Positions 57,917 to 62,175 of a DNA stretch of 62,175 nt are shown piece by piece. The first letter of the stretch is position 1, and each line of letters opens with the position of its first letter. The DNA comes from Desulfovibrio sp. (GTDB lineage Bacteria; Desulfobacterota; Desulfovibrionia; Desulfovibrionales; Desulfovibrionaceae), in contig JAFSVD010000050.1 of NCBI GenBank assembly GCA_017450275.1, positions 1 to 62,175 of the forward strand, in the 5' to 3' direction. The notes under the pieces are model-generated. The model did no database searches. It saw only the letters and a program-made list of their open reading frames with translations, and had not been told where the DNA came from. The translations under genes and the position numbers were made by a program.

Positions 57917-58340
57917 ATGCGCATCCTTACACTGAGGTTGATATCGCTGACAACTGCGCCCCTAAAGCTATCTGGAGTATATCCAAGGGGCAGGCTCGGA
58001 AGAGAGGGGGGCGCGGTCACGGCGAGGATCTCACGACAAAGAAAAAGCAAGCGGCTTTGCGGGGGACGGCGGTTTGCAAAGAAGACAGAATGCCTTGAGG
58101 GGATATTCAAACGTCTTTGGTAGCAATCTTTGACGGGATACGTCAACACATTGCTCTTCGCCTATGAAGCCGTATTGCGATTGCGGGGGGAGGCTATGCT
58201 TGATTTTTGTATATTTCCTCGTTAAAAAGGACTTTCATTTTCAAGAAAAGAGCAAAACATATGGCAGTGGGCAACGAACAGCGATATTGTAGTCATTCCT
58301 CTTGTCTTTTCAAGCGAAAGAGCCGAGTATAGAAGAGAAA
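57917..58340. other. Divergent intergenic region between sctW and the second ATPase, 424 bp
   Basis: No gene is seen. It must hold promoters for both the type III operon and the ATPase. It contains the palindrome TTGACG-GGATA-CGTCAA at 58130-58146 and a T-rich stretch at 58200-58260. No clear sigma-54 site is present. Confidence 0.5.
58130..58146. promoter_or_regulatory. 17-bp palindrome TTGACG-N5-CGTCAA
   Basis: Perfect six-base arms with a five-base spacer, about 215 bases upstream of sctW and 195 bases upstream of the ATPase gene. A good candidate operator for the divergent pair. Confidence 0.45.
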
Positions 58341-60476
58341 ATGGAGCAGCTTATGCGTTTTTTTCGTGTTCATGAGATTGAACCTGTTGGCCAGGCCTGG
58401 GGGCGGATGCGTTTGCGCAGCTCGGAGGCAATGAGCGTGTGTGGGGCAGAAGCCGTGCAGAAGGCCATGGCCGGTCTTGCCAATATCCGTGATGTGCGCG
58501 TGAATCCTTTGGTTGGCAGTGTCCTTTTTTTCTATGCGGACGCTCAAGCCCGTATCGACGCTTTGACGATGCTTGTCGATCTCGCCAAGAACAATATTCC
58601 GTGCCAGGAACCCGCGCCGGGTGATACACGGCGGCCTGTTGAGCAAGCAAGCGTCGCAGGATTTATGCCGCTTCTGCGCTATATCTTTATTCGTCCCCTG
58701 CTCCCTCCGTGGATTCGGATCGCTATGGCTGTGGTTGGCAGCGTGCCTTTTCTCGTTAAGGGCATTACCGCTCTTGCTCGGGGCAAGCTCTCTGTGGAAG
58801 TCTTGGATGCTGCGGCTATCACCGCGTCGCTCCTTTTGAAGGATTTCCCCACCGTGAGCACGCTCACCCTGCTCTTGGGGCTCGGCGAGACCATCGAGGA
58901 GATGACGCGTCAAAGTTCGCTCGCTTCCCTGGCTGACAGTTTGGCCACCCATATTGAGACTGTCTGGGTGCTGCGCAACGGCTGCGAAGTTTCCGTCCCC
59001 ATAGCCCAAGTGCACGAAGGCGATGCGGTGGTGGTGCTTGCGGGAAGCTCTATTCCGGTTGACGGCACTGTGATTGAGGGAGAAGGGCTGGTCAATCAGG
59101 CCTCGATGACCGGCGAACCCTTGGGGGTGCAACGCAGTCAAGGGGAATCGGTCTTTGCCGGTACGGTCTTGGAAGAAGGGCGGATTGTCGTCTCTGCGCA
59201 GCATGTGGGGGAGAGCACCCGTTTGCAGCAGGTGGTGAAATTTATCGAAGAATCCGAGGTGCTCAAGGCAGGCATCCAAGGGAAATTCGAGCGCATGGCC
59301 GATTATGCTGTGCCTGTGACCTTTCTTTTGGCGATTGTCGTCTATTGCGTGACCCGCAATTTCCGCCGCGCAGCCTCGGTTTTGTTGGTGGATTATTCGT
59401 GCGCTCTGAAGCTTGCAACCCCTCTGGCTGTTCTTTCGGCGATGCGTGAGGCAGCCCATCATGGTCTTGTGATCAAGGGCGGGCGGTATCTGGAGGCCTT
59501 GCAAGAGGCCGATACCTTGGTGATGGATAAGACCGGAACCCTCACCCAGGCCAATCCCGTGGTGGGCGAGGTCTTTCCTGCACCTGGCTATAAGAGAGAA
59601 GATGTGCTCAGAATGATGGCTTGTCTTGAAGAGCACTTCCCGCATCCGGTGGCCAGAGCAGTTGTCCACAGAGCGGAAGAAGAAAAGCTGCAGCACGCCG
59701 AAAAACACGCCCATGCCCAGTATGTGGTTGCCCATGGGGTCACCGCCATGCAAAACGGCAAGAAGCTCTGTGTGGGCAGCAGACATTTTGTGGAGCAGGA
59801 TGAAGGGGTTGATCTTTCGCCCCTCGATGCCGAGATACGCCAGGAATCCGAACGCGGTCGTTCGCTGCTCTTTTTGAGCGAAGACAATTGTGCGGCGGGT
59901 CTTGTCTCCATCGAAGACCCGGTGCGTCCGGAATCTGCCAGGGTGATCGCCGCCATGCGGGATCTTGGGATCCATCGCATTGTCATGTTGACCGGTGACG
60001 ATGCACGGACAGCCAAGGCTGTTGCCACACGCTTGGGGATCGATGAATTCCGTGCCCAGGTGCTTCCGCAGGATAAGGCAACGGTTGTACAAGAATTGAC
60101 CGACCAGGGATGTAAGGTGATGATGGTGGGCGATGGGATCAATGACGCGCCGGCGCTCTCCTGCGCCCATGTCGGTGTGGCCATGAGTGACGGCACCGAT
60201 CTCGCCCGCGAGGTCGCCAATGTCCAGCTGACCAATCCCTCTCTGGAAAGCTTGGTGGCAGCCCGTATCTTAGGCCAGCGAACCTTGGCAACCATCCACC
60301 ATAATTTTGTGATCACCATGGTGGCTAATACCCTCTTTCTTGCCGGCGGCTTGGCCATGATTTTAAGCCCTGGGCTTTCTGCGCTTTTGCACAATATGAC
60401 AACGCTTGCCGTGTCGTTGAACGCCATGCGCCCGCACCTTGGAAGCGGCGACCATGGAGCGATTTCATTGTCGTGA
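58341..60476 (+). CDS. P1B-type heavy-metal ATPase with SCALK membrane motif (copy 2)
   Basis: The same architecture as the ATPase at 49.6 kb: HMA-like N-terminal fold without CxxC (MRLRSSEAMSVCG, then VNPLVGSVLFFYAD), MTGEPLGVQ, DKTGTLTQ, HFPHPVARAV, MLTGDDARTAKAVA and VGDGINDAPALSCAHVG. The metal-site helix reads YSCALKLATP. The final helices end NAMRPHLGSGD. It is about 711 residues long; the ATG at 58341 or at 58353 could be used. It is closely related to copy 1 along the whole length but diverged, so it is an old duplication or separate acquisition. It is divergent from sctW. Confidence 0.9.
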   Translation: MEQLMRFFRVHEIEPVGQAWGRMRLRSSEAMSVCGAEAVQKAMAGLANIRDVRVNPLVGSVLFFYADAQARIDALTMLVDLAKNNIPCQEPAPGDTRRPVEQASVAGFMPLLRYIFIRPLLPPWIRIAMAVVGSVPFLVKGITALARGKLSVEVLDAAAITASLLLKDFPTVSTLTLLLGLGETIEEMTRQSSLASLADSLATHIETVWVLRNGCEVSVPIAQVHEGDAVVVLAGSSIPVDGTVIEGEGLVNQASMTGEPLGVQRSQGESVFAGTVLEEGRIVVSAQHVGESTRLQQVVKFIEESEVLKAGIQGKFERMADYAVPVTFLLAIVVYCVTRNFRRAASVLLVDYSCALKLATPLAVLSAMREAAHHGLVIKGGRYLEALQEADTLVMDKTGTLTQANPVVGEVFPAPGYKREDVLRMMACLEEHFPHPVARAVVHRAEEEKLQHAEKHAHAQYVVAHGVTAMQNGKKLCVGSRHFVEQDEGVDLSPLDAEIRQESERGRSLLFLSEDNCAAGLVSIEDPVRPESARVIAAMRDLGIHRIVMLTGDDARTAKAVATRLGIDEFRAQVLPQDKATVVQELTDQGCKVMMVGDGINDAPALSCAHVGVAMSDGTDLAREVANVQLTNPSLESLVAARILGQRTLATIHHNFVITMVANTLFLAGGLAMILSPGLSALLHNMTTLAVSLNAMRPHLGSGDHGAISLS

Positions 60477-60714
60477 TGCTTTTTTTTTGAAAAAAGATGG
60501 TGTACAAGGGGCTGTAGTGAGGGAAGCTTCCCTGCTGTCGTGTTTGTCCTTAAATAAGGATGTTCCTTTTGCAAAGGTCTTGGGGGGCTTTCGATTGCGT
60601 CGAGGGGCAACCCTTCGAAGATTTTTGGTGGAATGTCTATCGATACACTATAAGAAGCTTGCGGCTGCTTGGCGGAAAACAAGCAACAGCGGCTTGGAAT
60701 CACGGAGGAAATCC

Positions 60715-61257
60715 ATGTCACAGAATACCGAAGCAATGCAGACGCCGCATGACAAGGCAAAGGATATGGTGCAAATCATCGCTGAATTGACCGAACTACC
60801 GGTTGAAAACGTACAGGAGATGTATGACAAGGTGAGCAAAGGCGCGACTCTTGCTGAAATTTTTCATGTGCGGAGCGAATCGCTCGAAGCGGGCTATGCG
60901 CTTGCGTGCGCGCTTCTGTCAGCAGGCAAACCAAAAGACGCCGTGCATTTGTTCACCTCAGTGTGCGATCTCGACCAAAATAATGCCAAATATTGGCTCG
61001 GCCTTGGTTGTTGCTACGAAAAAATGGGCGAACTGCGCAAGGCGAGTTTGTGTTTAGCCAATGCCGCGGATTTGGAAAACTGCCAGAATCCCAAGCCGAT
61101 GTATCTTTTGGCACAATGCTGCATCGCGCTGGATGAAAAGGAGACAGCTCTCAATGTTTTGCGAGCAACCATGAAAGCGGGCAACGAGAACAATCCCACC
61201 CATATGTGGTACCGCACGCGTGCGCAAGAGATGGTGAACACGCTTTCGAAAAAGTAG
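60715..61257 (+). CDS. SycD/LcrH-type translocator chaperone (180 aa)
   Basis: A class II type III secretion chaperone with three TPR-like repeats: SLEAGYALACALLSAGKPKDAV, KYWLGLGCCYEKMGELRKASL and PMYLLAQCCIALDEKETAL. In other systems these proteins hold the pore-forming translocators (YopB/YopD type). The N-terminal helix VQIIAELTELPVENVQEMYD fits the family. The ATG at 60715 has GGAGGAAATCC upstream. No translocator gene follows; instead a repeat copy starts about 415 bases later. It is 238 bases after the second ATPase. Confidence 0.85.
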   Translation: MSQNTEAMQTPHDKAKDMVQIIAELTELPVENVQEMYDKVSKGATLAEIFHVRSESLEAGYALACALLSAGKPKDAVHLFTSVCDLDQNNAKYWLGLGCCYEKMGELRKASLCLANAADLENCQNPKPMYLLAQCCIALDEKETALNVLRATMKAGNENNPTHMWYRTRAQEMVNTLSKK

Positions 61258-61672
61258 TCAGAACGGTGTTGGCGCTGAGAGGCCTTGAACAGGTGTTTAC
61301 AATCTACTCAAAACTATGCTAACACTATCACATAAGTAGATTAGTATCGGTGAAGCAGTAAAGGCGTTGGCAGATATTGGCAAGCGTATGTATCAAGCCA
61401 TGATCAAAAGGACGATCTTGTATTCTCTTGCGCAAGACAAGTGTCGCATTTCATTCATATTCTAGAAAATAGAAATGTATGACCCGCACTTAGCCTTTGG
61501 TTAGATGCGAGTTGGGATGAAGTGTGGCACACAAAGACGTGATACGACAGGGTAAGGCGAGCGTTCTTACCCGTTCCCCCTATCGGTGGTGTCAAGCTGG
61601 TAGCTCTGGAATCGGTCGTACCCAGTCTATGGCAACTCTACCAGCACTTTCTCGTGCTGTGTTTTGTGTTAT

Positions 61673-61777
61673 GTTCTCCCCAGTTCCTCAGCCGGAAGAT
61701 GTATTATATCGGTTGGATGAGGAACTGGAGGCGATCTGCGATTGTGGATTTTCTACAATGTGAATGAAATAGACCAC
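61673..61777 (+). repeat. Hairpin repeat copy B (plus orientation)
   Basis: Matches the reverse complement of 51752-51865 (see shared blocks there). The stem CAGTTCCTCA/TGAGGAACTG encloses about 27 bases. In this copy an open frame runs through the repeat and ends at 61763 with the residues RLDEELEAICDCGF, which may be the remains of a coding region. Its pair lies in inverted orientation 10 kb to the left. Confidence 0.75.
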
Positions 61778-62050
61778 AAGGTTGAACGTATTTCCGACCT
61801 TGGCAGTGGAATGTATTATATGTTGGAGAGAGCGTTCGTCGCCTTGTCATCACGCACAAAGACAGGCTTTTGTCATATGTGAGGCAAGGGTCGAAGTCAT
61901 CCTCTTGAACAAAGGAGAGCCGTTTTGAAGAGGATAGAGTTCGTGCTTGAGATCATCACTGCTTTTTAGCCGTTCAAGAAAAAAAACAGAAGAAGTCTTG
62001 ACGCTTGTGCTAAGGCTGTCGAGAAGCGTATTAAGGTATTACGGTTCTCC

Positions 62051-62086
62051 AAAAATATCCCACCACTAAGGTGGTTGGATATTTTT
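62051..62086 (+). terminator. Hairpin 1 at the right end
   Basis: AAAAATATCC with an inner ACCAC pairs with GTGGT and GGATATTTTT. The stem ends in a T-run, so it may be a terminator, in either direction. Confidence 0.6.
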
Positions 62087-62102
62087 GCTCGTAATCAGCC
62101 TC

Positions 62103-62132
62103 AGTTCAGATGGCATTTTTGCCATCTGAACT
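62103..62132. other. Hairpin 2 at the right end, perfect 13-bp stem
   Basis: AGTTCAGATGGCA, loop TTTT, TGCCATCTGAACT. No T-run follows, so it is not a plain terminator. Confidence 0.6.
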
Positions 62133-62142
62133 ACGTTGGCAG

Positions 62143-62167
62143 GGTTTGTACGCTCTTTGTACAAACC
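62143..62167. other. Hairpin 3 at the right end, perfect 9-bp stem
   Basis: GGTTTGTAC, seven-base loop, GTACAAACC. It follows hairpin 2 by 10 bases, and the window ends eight bases later. Confidence 0.55.
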
Positions 62168-62175
62168 GATAAACG

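Larger units (their letters stand above)
61258..62175. other. Gene-poor right end of the window, 918 bp
   Basis: No convincing gene. Short open frames are present, but none has sensible protein features. It contains hairpin repeat copy B and three further strong hairpins near the end. A tiny frame at 61924 (TTG start after AAAGGAG, about 14 codons) has a good ribosome site but ends at once. Confidence 0.5.

Noticed and set aside
58293-60170. A 625-codon open frame on the minus strand, antisense to the second ATPase
   Set aside because: The plus frame has all P-type ATPase motifs. The antisense product is His/Arg-rich with no domain, a mirror effect of codon bias.
60558-60580. Possible sigma-54 site (AGGATGTTCCTTTTGC) before the SycD-like gene
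   Set aside because: The interval between GG and GC is one base too long, and the -24 half lacks TGGC.
59588-60760. A 390-codon minus-strand frame, Ser/Ala/Arg-rich
   Set aside because: Low-complexity antisense product of the ATPase coding strand and the following intergenic DNA.
61524-61763. A 79-codon frame through repeat copy B
   Set aside because: No ribosome site, composition unlike protein in the first half, and the matching copy A is broken by indels. Reported as a repeat instead.
1-62175. Search by eye for CRISPR arrays, tRNA and rRNA genes
   Set aside because: No regularly spaced direct repeats, no convincing T-arm plus acceptor-stem pattern and no rRNA-like blocks were found. A tool-based scan was not possible.

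Overview
The window looks like a chromosomal segment from a flagellated, Gram-negative, anaerobe-type bacterium of the Desulfovibrio group (Desulfovibrionaceae, perhaps a host-associated Lawsonia/Bilophila-like member). This placement is inference. It rests on the order rnc - siroheme dehydrogenase - hemX/ccsA-like - hemA - tilS, the ispG-proS-xseA-xseB-ispA-dxs run, a fused ispDF, sigma-54-type flagellar promoters, and flagellar genes mixed with GT9 and CgeB-like glycosyltransferases. No rRNA, tRNA or CRISPR array was seen. Most of the DNA is about half G+C by eye; a DUF5131 gene (13.8-14.5 kb) and several intergenic stretches are clearly AT-rich.

Layout. 0-0.17 kb: 3' end of a group II intron. 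0.2-5.5 kb: a secreted hypothetical protein, a PHP histidinol-phosphatase-like protein, a double ABC ATPase, prmA, and three small exported proteins including two FlgO-like lipoproteins. 5.8-13.7 kb: isoprenoid and housekeeping run (ispG, proS, xseA, xseB, ispA, dxs). 13.8-16.3 kb: DUF5131 gene and a 5'-nucleotidase lipoprotein. 16.3-20.8 kb: tilS, hemA, hemX/ccsA-like, siroheme dehydrogenase and rnc on the minus strand. 20.9-24.4 kb: small conserved protein, xerC, cpoB, polytopic membrane protein. 24.4-34.3 kb: two GT9 and two CgeB-like glycosyltransferases around flgD and fliK, then a FapA-like protein and a STAS protein. 34.4-37.3 kb: acyl-CoA ligase and ispDF. 38.1-44.7 kb: fliE, fliF, a 58-residue FliG-docking-like protein, fliG, fliH, fliI. 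45-47.7 kb: lone receiver, ABC ATPase and binding protein of a cobalamin/iron-type importer, and a precorrin-2 methyltransferase.

47.9-61.3 kb is the accessory part. It holds a small basic protein behind a long dyad, a heavy-metal (HMA)-like membrane protein, a YtxH-like small protein, two paralogous P1B-type ATPases whose membrane motif is SCALK instead of CPC, and a type III secretion operon (gatekeeper SctW, SycN-like, YscY-like, SctV, SctS, SctT) plus a separate SycD/LcrH chaperone. Two inverted copies of a roughly 110-bp hairpin repeat lie at 51.75 and 61.7 kb, on either side of the secretion genes and the second ATPase. The right end carries three strong hairpins and no recognisable gene.

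The most unusual items are: the micro-gene between fliF and fliG, which repeats the FliG-binding tail of FliF; the secretion operon that has SycN and YscY but no YscX between them; the repeat-bounded island with duplicated SCALK ATPases; ispDF whose IspD half has lost its nucleotide-binding signatures; and a structured, promoter-bearing leader region upstream of fliE.
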